Position numbers and translations under genes: made by a program
Part shown: in pieces, positions 16,921 through 25,555 of the stretch
How the letters are laid out: every line of letters starts with the position of its first letter
Numbering within the stretch: position 1 is the stretch's first letter
The notes under the pieces: generated by a model
Told to the model about the DNA's origin: nothing
The model's database searches: none
Seen by the model: only the letters and a program-made list of their open reading frames with translations
Source: an uncultured Blautia sp.
Lineage (GTDB): Bacteria; Bacillota; Clostridia; Lachnospirales; Lachnospiraceae
DNA: 64,000 nucleotides
NCBI GenBank assembly: GCA_900551075.1
Contig: URVB01000008.1
Coordinates: forward strand, 50,424 to 114,423
Direction of reading: 5' to 3'

Positions 16921-16946
16921 ACGGGCTGCTTTGGCAGCCCGTTTTT
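16921..16946 (+). terminator. Strong Rho-independent terminator ending the lanthipeptide island
   Basis: A 9-bp stem ACGGGCTGC / GCAGCCCGT with loop TTTG and T5. It separates the lan island from the nucleotide-sugar cluster; the next 265 bases hold no gene. Confidence 0.9.
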
Positions 16947-17211
16947 GTGTGGAGAAACAGAGTCGCATGTTTTCTTAAATGTTATAATGCGGCTCATCAT
17001 TGTGTTCAGCTTTGTCATTTATATCTGGATATTATTCAAAAAATAATGTCAGAAAAATACTGTTTGCAGACAAAATAACACAAAATGTAAGTTGTGATAT
17101 AAAGTATATTAAGGCACAAAAATAAAATTAGTTGTGCTTGAAAGGAGAAAATTCTGCAATAAAACCACTAAAAATTCAATGTTGTTTAATGATGAAAGGA
17201 GAGTTATTACG

Positions 17212-18183
17212 ATGAATGTTATGATTACTGGAGTAACTGGATTTGCAGGAAGTTATCTGGCTGAATATTTGGTAAATAAGCCGGATGTTAATGTTTTTGG
17301 ATTAAAAAGATGGAATAGTCCGTTGGAAAATATCTATTCTGTAATGGACAAAATCAATCTAATAAACTTTGATTTAGGTGATCCTCATTCTATTTATCGT
17401 GCTGTGAAAGAAGTTAAACCGGATAAAATTTTCCATCTTGCCGCACAATCTTATGTTCCGATGAGTTTTAAGGCTCCTATTGATACGATGAGAGCAAATG
17501 TTTTTGGAACTATTAACCTGTTGGAAGCAGTATTGGAAAATGGATTAGATCCTGTGATCCATGTATGTACTTCTTCAGAAGTATACGGTCAGGTTACTCA
17601 AGAGGATCTTCCGATTGATGAAAGTACACCATTTCGTCCGCAGAGCCCATATGGAGTAAGTAAAGTTGCTGAAGATATGCTTGCATATCAATACTATCAG
17701 ACCTATGGCTTAAAAATTGTAAGAACACGTTCATTTACCCATACGGGTCCCCGCAGTAAGCAAGTATTTGTTGCGCCGGCATTTGCAAAGCAGATTGCCG
17801 AAATTGAATTAGGAGTAAAGAAAGATAATACGGTTTATGTAGGCAATCTGGATTCTGTGCGGACATTTCTTGATATTAGAGATATGGTTGAAGCTTACTG
17901 GATGCTTACGGAAAAGGGAACGTATGGTGAAGCCTATAATATCGCAGGTGATTATACATGTACGGTTGGTGAAATGCTGAATGTATTACTTACAATGACA
18001 GAAGTAAAACCTGAGATAGTCGTAGATCCTGAATTATTACGTAAATCTGATGTTACATTACAGGTTCCGGATACGAGAAAATTTAAAGCAGCTACCAATT
18101 GGACACCAAGAATTGAATTTAAAGAAACATTGTCAGATATATTGAACTTTTGGCGTGAGCAGGTTCGCAGAGAAAATCAATAA
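17212..18183 (+). CDS. NAD(P)-dependent GDP-sugar epimerase/dehydratase (GMD/RMD-like SDR)
   Basis: An extended short-chain dehydrogenase of 323 residues. The Rossmann motif TGVTGFAGSYLAEYL is at the start, HLAAQSYV follows, and the catalytic Ser-Tyr-Lys set is Thr/Ser in CTSSEVYG plus YGVSK. RSFTHTGPRSKQVFVAPAFA is typical of GDP-mannose 4,6-dehydratases and GDP-4-keto-6-deoxymannose reductases. ATG 17212 is chosen for its SD (GAAAGGAGAG) and because the Rossmann strand starts there; an upstream start at 17134 adds a non-homologous tail. In this cluster it could act on GDP-heptose, as the GDP-heptose dehydratases of Campylobacter and Yersinia do. That is inference from the neighbouring heptose genes. 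Confidence 0.87.
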   Translation: MNVMITGVTGFAGSYLAEYLVNKPDVNVFGLKRWNSPLENIYSVMDKINLINFDLGDPHSIYRAVKEVKPDKIFHLAAQSYVPMSFKAPIDTMRANVFGTINLLEAVLENGLDPVIHVCTSSEVYGQVTQEDLPIDESTPFRPQSPYGVSKVAEDMLAYQYYQTYGLKIVRTRSFTHTGPRSKQVFVAPAFAKQIAEIELGVKKDNTVYVGNLDSVRTFLDIRDMVEAYWMLTEKGTYGEAYNIAGDYTCTVGEMLNVLLTMTEVKPEIVVDPELLRKSDVTLQVPDTRKFKAATNWTPRIEFKETLSDILNFWREQVRRENQ

Positions 18184-18216
18184 TAAAATAATTGGAATCA
18201 GAAAAAAGGAGAAATA

Positions 18217-20136
18217 ATGGTACCACAAACATATTATATTGCCGAAATAGGAAAAGCATGTAATGGAGATTTAGACTATTGCTGGAAATTATTAAACGAA
18301 TGTAAGAGAGCAAAAGTAAACGGTGTTAGATTTCACCATTATTTTTTGGAGGAGAGTGTTCATTCAAGCCTGCTTGACCAAAATTCCTCAACTGAGCGTA
18401 CATGGTCTTTTAAGCTTAAATTGCCTTTTGAAAATGAAGTGTTATTTTCAGAGGAGGGATACAAAATCATCCTTGAATGGTGTCAGGATCTGGGGTTGGA
18501 TTTTATTGCTACGCCATGGGATATTGAATCATATAATCTCTTTAAACGCATAGGTGTAACAGATTTTAAAATACATTCTATGAATGCAATGAATATTCCG
18601 TTATTGGAAAAAGTTGCGGAGGGCAGCTCAAAGCTCTATATATCAACAGGAAGTCTATCTGAGGAACAGATTGGAACTCTGACTGAAAAGTTTCATTTAA
18701 AGTCTCGGAATGATGTTATTCTTTTGCACGCAGTATGCGCATATCCGGCACCGGAAACTGTTATAAATATGCGTGCAATGCAATCCCTGCGAAAATTTAC
18801 AGATAAAGTTGGATATTCAAGTAATGACTTATTAGACGCTGCCATTCTGACGGCTGCTGCATTAGGAGCTGATGTGATTGAAAAACATATCCATTTGACT
18901 GACACAGATCAGGTAATCCATAAAGCCTCAATCAGTATCGATAAGTATGCGAATCTTATTGCCAAAGCAAACCAGATCAGCATGCTTTTAGGTATTGATA
19001 AAAAGCATGAATCAAGAGGAGAAATGATAAATCAGGAAATACTATCGAAAAGTGTCGTCCTGAAAAATGATGTGAAAAAAGGGGAAATTTTAGATGAAAG
19101 GAACTTAACATTACAATTGCCTTCAAAAGGAATCAATGCGAAGCAATGGTATAATGTTGTAGGAAAAAGGGCTGCTCATAATTTAACCAAAGGGAATTAT
19201 CTTTTTACAAGAGATATGCTGGAACAAGATAATGAGCATAGAAAATTGTTAGCAGAAGGCTGTGATGAGGATAGAATCTTTATACCTGGAAAATTAGGGA
19301 TTGTTGCCAGGTTAACTGACATAGAACAAATAACTAAGGGAAGGAATATTGATTACGTAGAAGTACATTATGCTGCAAGTGATTTAGACAAAGAAGATTA
19401 TTGCAAAGACTATGACCTGGACCTGGTTGTACATTTCCCGGAATATGCGAATGGCAGGATGTTAGACCTTTGCTCCTACGATGAAGATTTAAGAAAATTT
19501 TCTATTGAGGTTATTAATAGGGTTATGCAAAAGGCAAGGGAACTTAAGCCGCATTTTAAAAGATGCAGGGGCGACCTGAAATTTGTTTTACACCCAGGTG
19601 CAATGACGTTTCCCAAGCTTTTGGATAATCCCAAAAAGCAGGCTGATTTATTTGCTGATTCGTTAAGCAGGTTAGACTCTGCGGGACTGGAAGTCTTAGT
19701 GGAAAATATGTTGTCGTTTGCATGGTTCTTAGACGATGACTGGTCGGCACATCAGGGGTTAAATAACTCGTTCATGGATGCAGATGATTTATATGATTTT
19801 TGTACAACATATAATTATGGAATGTGTTTGGATCTTTGTCATGCAAAATTGTATACAAGCAATACCGGAAAAAGTCTTCTGGAATATATGAAAAAAGTTA
19901 AGCCTATTGTGAAACATCTTCACTATTCGGATTGTGTTGGGATTGATGGAGAAGGCTTGCAAGTCGGTGATGGAGACATAGACTGGGGCGAAGTGTGTGA
20001 AGTTTTTTATGATCACAAGTACGGCTGGACTCCAGAAATTTGGAACGGTCATCATGACAATGGACAAAAATTTTGTGAGGCACATGCAAGATTGAATATG
20101 GAATTTAAAAAATACCGGTCACAGAAAGATAATTAA
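18217..20136 (+). CDS. NeuB-like synthase fused to SAF and sugar-isomerase TIM-barrel domains
   Basis: A three-domain protein of 639 residues. Residues 1-265 are a NeuB/SpsE-type PEP-condensing synthase (YYIAEIGKACNGD, FIATPWDIES, LYISTGSL, GADVIEKHIHL and HKASISIDKY). Residues 275-345 are a SAF (antifreeze-like) domain that normally caps the NeuB active site. Residues 355-639 are a xylose isomerase-like TIM barrel with VEVHYAASD, FVLHPGAM, VLVENMLSFAWF, CLDLCHAKLY and HYSDCVG. NeuB enzymes join PEP to an aldose to make nonulosonic acids; the extra barrel suggests that the substrate is epimerised or isomerised by the same protein. SD AAAGGAGAA precedes the ATG, 33 bases after the preceding gene. 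No CMP-nonulosonate synthetase is nearby. Confidence 0.85.
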   Translation: MVPQTYYIAEIGKACNGDLDYCWKLLNECKRAKVNGVRFHHYFLEESVHSSLLDQNSSTERTWSFKLKLPFENEVLFSEEGYKIILEWCQDLGLDFIATPWDIESYNLFKRIGVTDFKIHSMNAMNIPLLEKVAEGSSKLYISTGSLSEEQIGTLTEKFHLKSRNDVILLHAVCAYPAPETVINMRAMQSLRKFTDKVGYSSNDLLDAAILTAAALGADVIEKHIHLTDTDQVIHKASISIDKYANLIAKANQISMLLGIDKKHESRGEMINQEILSKSVVLKNDVKKGEILDERNLTLQLPSKGINAKQWYNVVGKRAAHNLTKGNYLFTRDMLEQDNEHRKLLAEGCDEDRIFIPGKLGIVARLTDIEQITKGRNIDYVEVHYAASDLDKEDYCKDYDLDLVVHFPEYANGRMLDLCSYDEDLRKFSIEVINRVMQKARELKPHFKRCRGDLKFVLHPGAMTFPKLLDNPKKQADLFADSLSRLDSAGLEVLVENMLSFAWFLDDDWSAHQGLNNSFMDADDLYDFCTTYNYGMCLDLCHAKLYTSNTGKSLLEYMKKVKPIVKHLHYSDCVGIDGEGLQVGDGDIDWGEVCEVFYDHKYGWTPEIWNGHHDNGQKFCEAHARLNMEFKKYRSQKDN

Positions 20137-20165
20137 TATTCCGGGGGTTGCGACCAGGCACCAAT

Positions 20166-20221
20166 AAAGATGTAAGTGCTTCTATTTATCTTTAACTGAT
20201 AGATATGGCGCTTACATCTTT
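20166..20221 (+). other. Long hairpin between the NeuB-fusion gene and gmhA
   Basis: AAAGATGTAAG (20166-20176) pairs perfectly with CTTACATCTTT (20211-20221), extended to 14 bp by one wobble and two GC pairs. The 28-base loop contains a weaker TATCT/AGATA pair. No T run follows, so it may be an mRNA-processing or stability element rather than a terminator. Confidence 0.5.
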
Positions 20222-20286
20222 ACCAAAGATCAATGTATTGAACAAAGTAGATAAAAGTGCTGTTTAAGAGAAACGGAGTGTGAAAA

Positions 20287-20859
20287 ATGAGATTTAAAAC
20301 ATATATAACAGATTATTTTGATGGCTTACACAAAGTAATTGACGATTTGAAAACAGAGGAAATAGAAGCTGTAATTGAAAAGCTGCTTGATGCATATGAT
20401 AGAGGGGGAACCGTATTTATCTTTGGAAATGGTGGAAGTGCTTCTACGGCATCACATTTTGTCAATGATTTTAACAAAGGATTATGTAAGGACTCTTCTA
20501 AAAAATTCAAATTGCAGTGCTTAAACGACAATATATCTTCTATGTTAGCAATAGCCAATGACATTAGTTTTAATGATATATTTAAAGAACAACTGAAAAA
20601 TTTTTTAAAGCCGGAAGATTTAGTGATTGCTATTTCGGGAAGTGGTAACTCACATAATGTTGTAGACGCAATTGCATATGCCAATGAGATAGGAGTGGAG
20701 ACCATAGGACTTGTTGGCTATGATGGCGGCGAAATTAAAAAAATAGCAAAAAGTTGTATTCATGTACCCGTTAACGATATGCAAAAGGTTGAGGATGTTC
20801 ATCTGATACTTAACCATTTGATGACATCTTCTTTAAATCAATATCTACAATGCAGATAA
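20287..20859 (+). CDS. gmhA: Sedoheptulose-7-phosphate isomerase
   Basis: A SIS-domain protein of 190 residues, the normal GmhA length. It has FIFGNGGSASTASHFVNDF, LAIANDISFNDIFKEQL and VIAISGSGNSHNVVDA. The Asn-Gly-Gly-Ser-Ala and Ser-Gly-Ser-Gly-x-Ser loops bind the sugar phosphate. GmhA converts sedoheptulose 7-phosphate to glycero-manno-heptose 7-phosphate, the first step of NDP-heptose synthesis. hddA follows after 14 bases, so the steps are encoded in pathway order. Confidence 0.92.
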   Translation: MRFKTYITDYFDGLHKVIDDLKTEEIEAVIEKLLDAYDRGGTVFIFGNGGSASTASHFVNDFNKGLCKDSSKKFKLQCLNDNISSMLAIANDISFNDIFKEQLKNFLKPEDLVIAISGSGNSHNVVDAIAYANEIGVETIGLVGYDGGEIKKIAKSCIHVPVNDMQKVEDVHLILNHLMTSSLNQYLQCR

Positions 20860-20873
20860 AAGGGAGTGAGAAA

Positions 20874-21854
20874 ATGATAATAAGCCAAACTCCATTACGA
20901 ATGAGCTTTTTTGGTGGCGGAACAGATTTTAAAGATTATTATGAAAAATATGGAGGCCTTGTTATTAGCGTATCCATAAATAAATATATTTATTTTATCG
21001 TAAATTCCAGGAATGACGAATGTATTGTGCTTAATTATTCGGATCGGGAGGTTGTTAGTGATGTGAATCAGATAAAACATAATATCTTCCGAGAAGCACT
21101 AAAGCTTGCAGGAATATCAAAATCTGTTGAAATTACCAGCATTTCCGATATCACATCCGAAGGAAGCGGATTGGGGTCTTCAAGTGCTTTTACGGTTGGG
21201 TTACTTAATGCATTGTATGCATACAAAGGAATTATAAAAACACCTTGTGAATTGGCGGAACTTGCATGTAAAATTGAAATAGATGTTTTGGGAAATCCGA
21301 TTGGCAAACAGGACCAATATGCCGTAGCCTTTGGTGGGTTCAGAAAATATTTTTTTAATAAAGACGATTCGGTTACAGTAAAAGAAATGGATATGGATGA
21401 TAGCGATCTTGAGAAGTTCAATGACAATATCTTACTGGTAAATACGGAAATTACCAGAAAATCTTCTGATATTTTAATGGACCAGAAGGTGCATATGGAT
21501 ATCAATGCCGAACATTTACATACGATTAAAGCAATTGCAGAGAAAAGTGAAGAATATTTTAAAAGTTCGAACTACGGGGAGTTGGGTAATTTATTAAACA
21601 TAAGTTGGAACAATAAGAAAATTCTTGCAAATAAAATTAGTAATTGTAAAATTGATGAGATATATGAAAATGGAAAAAAAGCAGGTGTTTTTGGAGGCAA
21701 ATTATTGGGTGCCGGAGGAGGAGGTTTCTTTATGTTTCTCTGTTCTCCTGACAGACAAGAAAAATTAAAAACGATACTGGCGGAAAACAAAATTTTACCG
21801 GTTAAATTTGCTAAATATGGAAGTAGAATTGTTTTTAACAGTATTAACGAATAA
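20874..21854 (+). CDS. hddA: Glycero-manno-heptose-7-phosphate 1-kinase
   Basis: A GHMP-family kinase of 326 residues. It starts ISQTPLRMSFFGGGTDFKDY, a pattern typical of HddA and fucokinase-like enzymes. The ATP loop is EGSGLGSSSAFTVGLLNAL, and GNPIGKQDQYAVAFGG and GKLLGAGGGGFFMF come later. HddA phosphorylates heptose 7-phosphate at the anomeric carbon to give the alpha-1,7-bisphosphate of the GDP branch. ATG 20874 is chosen because GGGAGTGAG lies before it. It lies between gmhA and hddC with gaps of 14 and 35 bases. Confidence 0.92.
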   Translation: MIISQTPLRMSFFGGGTDFKDYYEKYGGLVISVSINKYIYFIVNSRNDECIVLNYSDREVVSDVNQIKHNIFREALKLAGISKSVEITSISDITSEGSGLGSSSAFTVGLLNALYAYKGIIKTPCELAELACKIEIDVLGNPIGKQDQYAVAFGGFRKYFFNKDDSVTVKEMDMDDSDLEKFNDNILLVNTEITRKSSDILMDQKVHMDINAEHLHTIKAIAEKSEEYFKSSNYGELGNLLNISWNNKKILANKISNCKIDEIYENGKKAGVFGGKLLGAGGGGFFMFLCSPDRQEKLKTILAENKILPVKFAKYGSRIVFNSINE

Positions 21855-21889
21855 TGCAAATCAAGGCGATTAGACAGGAGGTGGCTGGT

Positions 21890-23217
21890 ATGAAAGAAAA
21901 TGTAGAAGCACATTCCTTTGCGGATACAAAAGTTGTAATAATTTCTGGCGGAAAAGGCACAAGATTATCTTCATTACTTGATCAAGTTCCTAAGCCCATG
22001 ATACAAATTGGTGAAAAACCATTGTTAGAACATTTGGTGCTTCATTCTATAAGATGTGGATTCACTCAGTTTTTACTTAAGGTGGGCTATTTGTCGGAAA
22101 AAATACAAAATTATTTTGAAGATGGAAAAGCGTTTAACTGTAAGATTGAGTATTATGTTGAAAAAGAACTCCTGGGTACTTGTGGCGGGTTGAATTTTTT
22201 ACAATATGAGAAGAAACCGGTTATAGTTATTTATGGTGATACATTAATAAATATTAATCTGCTAAAACTGTTGGAATATCATAATAAAAAAAAGGCACAG
22301 GCAACTTTAGTGGTTCATGAATCGGATCATCCGGAGGATAGTGATATAATTATTACAGATAATAATAATCAGGTAATAAATTTAATACATAAACCGGGAA
22401 CAGATCAATTCGGTAATATCTCTAATGCAGCATTATATGTACTCAATCCTGAATGTTTTTCTGAAATACCTCAAAATGGTGTATGGGACTTTGCTAAAAA
22501 TTTAATTCCGCGTTTAATCAAACAGCAATATAAGATTTTTGCTTATCCCACAGAGGAATATATCAAGGATATAGGGACTGTGAAAAGATATAAAGAGGTT
22601 CAGGAAGACCTTCGGCAAGGAAAAGTATTTAACCGGGTTCAGGCAGTGTTTCTGGATCGGGATGGGGTGATTAATTATGAAAGGGGGTTATTAAAAAAAA
22701 AGAAGAGTTAGTATTAATACCTGACGCAGCTCGTGCAATTAAGCTGCTCAACCGTGCGAATATCCCCGCGATAGTGGTAACGAATCAGCCCGGCATTGCA
22801 AAGAATATATGTACATTACAGGAACTTCACGAGATGCATGTCCATTTAATTCATCTGCTGAACACCGGGAATGCATATTTAAATGCCATATATTTTTGCC
22901 CTCATCATCCGGATAAAGGATTTCCTGAGGAAATTGTTGAGTTTAAATGTAAATGTTTATGCCGTAAGCCGGAAATAGGTCTGCTCAAGGAAGCTCAAAA
23001 AGACTATGGAATTAATTTGAATAAGTGCTTTATTATCGGAGATACAACAACAGACATTCAGGCTGGAGTAAATGCGGGCTGCAAAACAATTTTAGTGAAA
23101 ACGGGATATGCCGGAATGGATAAGAAGTGTTCCAGCAGTCCGGATTATGTTTTTGATCACTTGTTTGAAGCAATAAACTTTGTGATAAAGTATAATTTTA
23201 CCTGTGATGAAACGTAG
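21890..23217 (+). CDS. hddC-gmhB: HddC-GmhB fusion made by likely -1 ribosomal frameshifting
   Basis: The first frame (21890-22711, 273 residues) is a sugar nucleotidyltransferase: IISGGKGTRLSSLLDQVPKP and IVIYGDTLININLL fit HddC, which makes GDP-glycero-manno-heptose. It runs straight into a HAD phosphatase start (VFLDRDGVINYERG, nucleophile Asp codon 22655) and stops two codons after the heptamer A AAA AAG (22696-22702). The -1 frame from 22702 continues EELVLIPDAARAIKLL and the rest of GmhB, including VVTNQPGIAKN, the zinc Cys cluster CPHHPDKG and CKCLCRKPEIG, and IIGDTTTDIQAG. Only the 442-residue frameshift product would have a complete phosphatase. AAAGGGGG, 9 bases upstream, resembles the stimulator of E. 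coli dnaX. A genuine mutation or assembly error in the A9 run is the alternative. Confidence 0.8.
22696..22702 (+). promoter_or_regulatory. Canonical -1 frameshift heptamer A AAA AAG
   Basis: The heptamer is in the right register: zero-frame codons AAA (22697) and AAG (22700) slip to AAA AAA, then GAA GAG TTA is read. An SD-like AAAGGGGG ends at 22687, and a zero-frame TAG lies at 22709. A weak 6-bp stem (GCAGCT 22726 / AGCTGC 22742) is the only downstream structure seen, rather far from the site. Confidence 0.65.
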
Positions 23218-23232
23218 AAAGGAAAGTTAAAT

Positions 23233-23649
23233 ATGGCTATAAAATTTAGCGGAATTGGACATGTAGCAATTCGCTGCAAAAACTTTGACAGAGAATTCAA
23301 TTTTTATACAAAAGTATTAGGATTCGAAAAAATATTGGATATCTATGATATTAATCAGGAGATTTGGATTACATATTTACGTGTAAAAAAAGGACAGTAT
23401 ATTGAACTTTTTCATAAAACCAAATGTCATCCTCAAGACAAATATATTGGGGATAATGAACAATGTAATCGCTCACCCTTTAATTTTGTTTTTGAGATGG
23501 AAAGTCTGTCAGATTTTATTATGAATATCAAAGGGTGTAATGATACGATAAATATATCGGAAATAAAAAATGTCTTAAACTGTACTGATGGTGCAGTTAT
23601 AGTTGACCCTGAAGGTAATGAGTGCCAATGTCTTGATTGGGGGCACTGA
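23233..23649 (+). CDS. VOC-superfamily (glyoxalase-like) protein
   Basis: A 138-residue protein with the paired beta-alpha-beta-beta-beta units of the vicinal oxygen chelate fold: FSGIGHVAIRCKNFDREFNF, GQYIELFHKT and VIVDPEGNECQCLDWG. Metal ligands are likely His10 and the Glu residues in QYIELF and GNECQC. VOC proteins include lyases, isomerases, epimerases, dioxygenases and antibiotic-binding proteins, so no reaction can be named. It sits 15 bases after the gmhB part and before a second VOC gene, so it should act on the same metabolite. SD AAAGGAAAG. Confidence 0.8.
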   Translation: MAIKFSGIGHVAIRCKNFDREFNFYTKVLGFEKILDIYDINQEIWITYLRVKKGQYIELFHKTKCHPQDKYIGDNEQCNRSPFNFVFEMESLSDFIMNIKGCNDTINISEIKNVLNCTDGAVIVDPEGNECQCLDWGH

Positions 23650-23682
23650 ATCTTTATTATGTGTTTTTAGGAGGATATGCAA

Positions 23683-24201
23683 ATGATGCAGAGGTATAGA
23701 AAACATATAGCGCAGTGTTGTTATACATGTAAAGATTATATACAAATGAAGAATTTTTATAACAGGATTTTAGAATTAGAACAGGTGAGGTCTGTTAACT
23801 TTACTCCGGAAATAATTGATTATTTTAAAGAAAAGGGGTTTGTGTGTAATCATCTGAGTGGTGAAGAGGCTATGAGTTTTTTTGCTGTTGCAGATAATGA
23901 ATATATTGTTCTTATGAACGTGCAGTACGGTACAGATAATAGGACAGAGGATCAGGGCTTTTATCATATGTGTCTCATGACAGAGGATATTATACAGACG
24001 GCAGGAGAGCTGGAGAAAAAAGGGATTCAGTTATGGGAGGGCCCCTCGTATGAAAGCCAGCCATATCATAGGCCTTTTACTGGTGATATCCCTCAACCAT
24101 GCCATTCATTAGTATTTTTTATAAAAGATCCGGAGGGAAATGAAATAGAAATTATGCAGTTTACCAAAGAAAGTTTACAAGTATCGCATGATTTTGAATA
24201 A
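23683..24201 (+). CDS. Second VOC-superfamily protein
   Basis: 172 residues, with IAQCCYTCKDYIQMKNFYNR at the start, QGFYHMCLMTEDI in the middle and FFIKDPEGNEIEIMQFT near the end, as in glyoxalase/bleomycin-resistance proteins. The likely metal ligands are the His in FYHMC and the Glu in EIEIM. ATG 23683 is 8 nt after AGGAGG; the ATG at 23677 is too close to it. It is distinct in sequence from the preceding VOC protein, so the two are probably not a recent duplication. A role in modification of, or resistance to, the cluster product is possible. Confidence 0.78.
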   Translation: MMQRYRKHIAQCCYTCKDYIQMKNFYNRILELEQVRSVNFTPEIIDYFKEKGFVCNHLSGEEAMSFFAVADNEYIVLMNVQYGTDNRTEDQGFYHMCLMTEDIIQTAGELEKKGIQLWEGPSYESQPYHRPFTGDIPQPCHSLVFFIKDPEGNEIEIMQFTKESLQVSHDFE

Positions 24202-24243
24202 GTAAACACTGGTTAGAAATTTATAAGAATGGAGTGTTAACTA

Positions 24244-25404
24244 ATGGGAATATACTTTTTAATTTTAGTATATGTGGTTTTTACAAGTGTTGGGTTGTCA
24301 ACCTTTTTGCTTGGTTCTGCCTGGCCGGTAATGCAAGCAGACCTTCAACTGCCGTTATATGGCGCAGGGGTAATATCTGCAGTCATATCAGGTGGAATGA
24401 TTATATCGAGTTTTTTTGGAGGAAAGATCATAAATTGGTTTGGAACAGGCAAAACTTTTTTGTTAAGTATGGTGACAACCACATTAGCTGTACTATGCTA
24501 TTGGAAATTTCCGGCATTTAGCCTGTTATGTTTGGCTGCCTTTCCTCTGGGGCTGGGATTAGGTGCTTTAAATATGACTTCTAATCATTTCCTGTCGTTA
24601 AATTATAAGCCAACGCATATGAATTGGATGCATGGGTTTTGGGGAATCGGAGCAACAGTTGGACCGCTTATTATGTCGTATTATATTGCACATGGCAATG
24701 CATGGCAAAGGGGCTATTTGTTTATAGCTATGATCTATTTGACTCTTGCGGTTGTATTATTTTTTTCTTTACCCTTTTTCAGACAGATAGAAAAAGAGTC
24801 TCCGGTGTTAGAGAAAAAAGGTGAAAGAAGCCGCATGAAACATATACGAAAGATGCCTAAGCTAAAATTGACATTATTGTGCTTTTTTTGCTGTAGTGCT
24901 GTTGAGCAGACAATAGGTTTATGGGGGAGCAGCTATTTATTAAATTGTAAAGATATAAATGCGGCTTCAGCTTCAGCGTGCCTTTCGGTTTTTTTTGCCG
25001 GTGTAACAGCAGGGCGTTTTCTATCAGGTATTGCTACGATGAGATTAACGACCGGATTACTAATTAGAATTGGCCTGGGTATTGAAATTCTGGGCGGGAT
25101 TTTTTTGATCTTGCCATTGCCGGTTATTTTCTCAATGATTGGATTAATTTTGATCGGATTTGGAAGCTCTCCTGTTTTTCCATGTATGACTCAAGATACT
25201 GCGCTTAAATTTGGAAAAAAAGACTCCGGTACAATTGTCGGCTATCAGATTGCATTTGGATTTATGGGAAGTACGTTTATACCGCCGATATTTGGTTGGA
25301 TTGCATCCAAAACATCCATCGCTATTTTTCCGCCGGTCATTCTTTTGTTAATTTTAGTATTGGCGATCAGCAATAGAAGGGTAAATCAAATACAGAGTAC
25401 ATAG
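24244..25404 (+). CDS. Major facilitator superfamily transporter
   Basis: 386 residues in about 12 membrane helices. The cytoplasmic loop after helix 2 (GGKIINWFGTGKTFL) matches the MFS signature position, and the central charged loop is at about 190-205 (EKESPVLEKKGERSRMKHIR). The overall pattern resembles FucP/BMT-type sugar MFS carriers, but efflux cannot be told from uptake by sequence. It follows the VOC genes by about 40 bases and precedes a regulator gene, so it may export the cluster product or import its precursor. SD GGAGTG precedes ATG 24244. Confidence 0.85.
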   Translation: MGIYFLILVYVVFTSVGLSTFLLGSAWPVMQADLQLPLYGAGVISAVISGGMIISSFFGGKIINWFGTGKTFLLSMVTTTLAVLCYWKFPAFSLLCLAAFPLGLGLGALNMTSNHFLSLNYKPTHMNWMHGFWGIGATVGPLIMSYYIAHGNAWQRGYLFIAMIYLTLAVVLFFSLPFFRQIEKESPVLEKKGERSRMKHIRKMPKLKLTLLCFFCCSAVEQTIGLWGSSYLLNCKDINAASASACLSVFFAGVTAGRFLSGIATMRLTTGLLIRIGLGIEILGGIFLILPLPVIFSMIGLILIGFGSSPVFPCMTQDTALKFGKKDSGTIVGYQIAFGFMGSTFIPPIFGWIASKTSIAIFPPVILLLILVLAISNRRVNQIQST

Positions 25405-25555
25405 ATAGACGTTAAATACCGGTATATGTCATTTCTGCACTGTTTTATATGTTTTGGCTTTCCGTAAGATATCAGTTTGTGATATAGTAAAAGAAAAGGA
25501 TTCGCGATACTTTTGGCTGGAAGGTTATAATATATATTGTTCTAAAGGAGCAGGA

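Noticed and set aside
22774..23217. A separate gmhB gene starting at 22774
   Set aside because: It would lack HAD motif I and has no SD; the open frame extends back to the slippery heptamer, so it is treated as the second half of the HddC-GmhB product.
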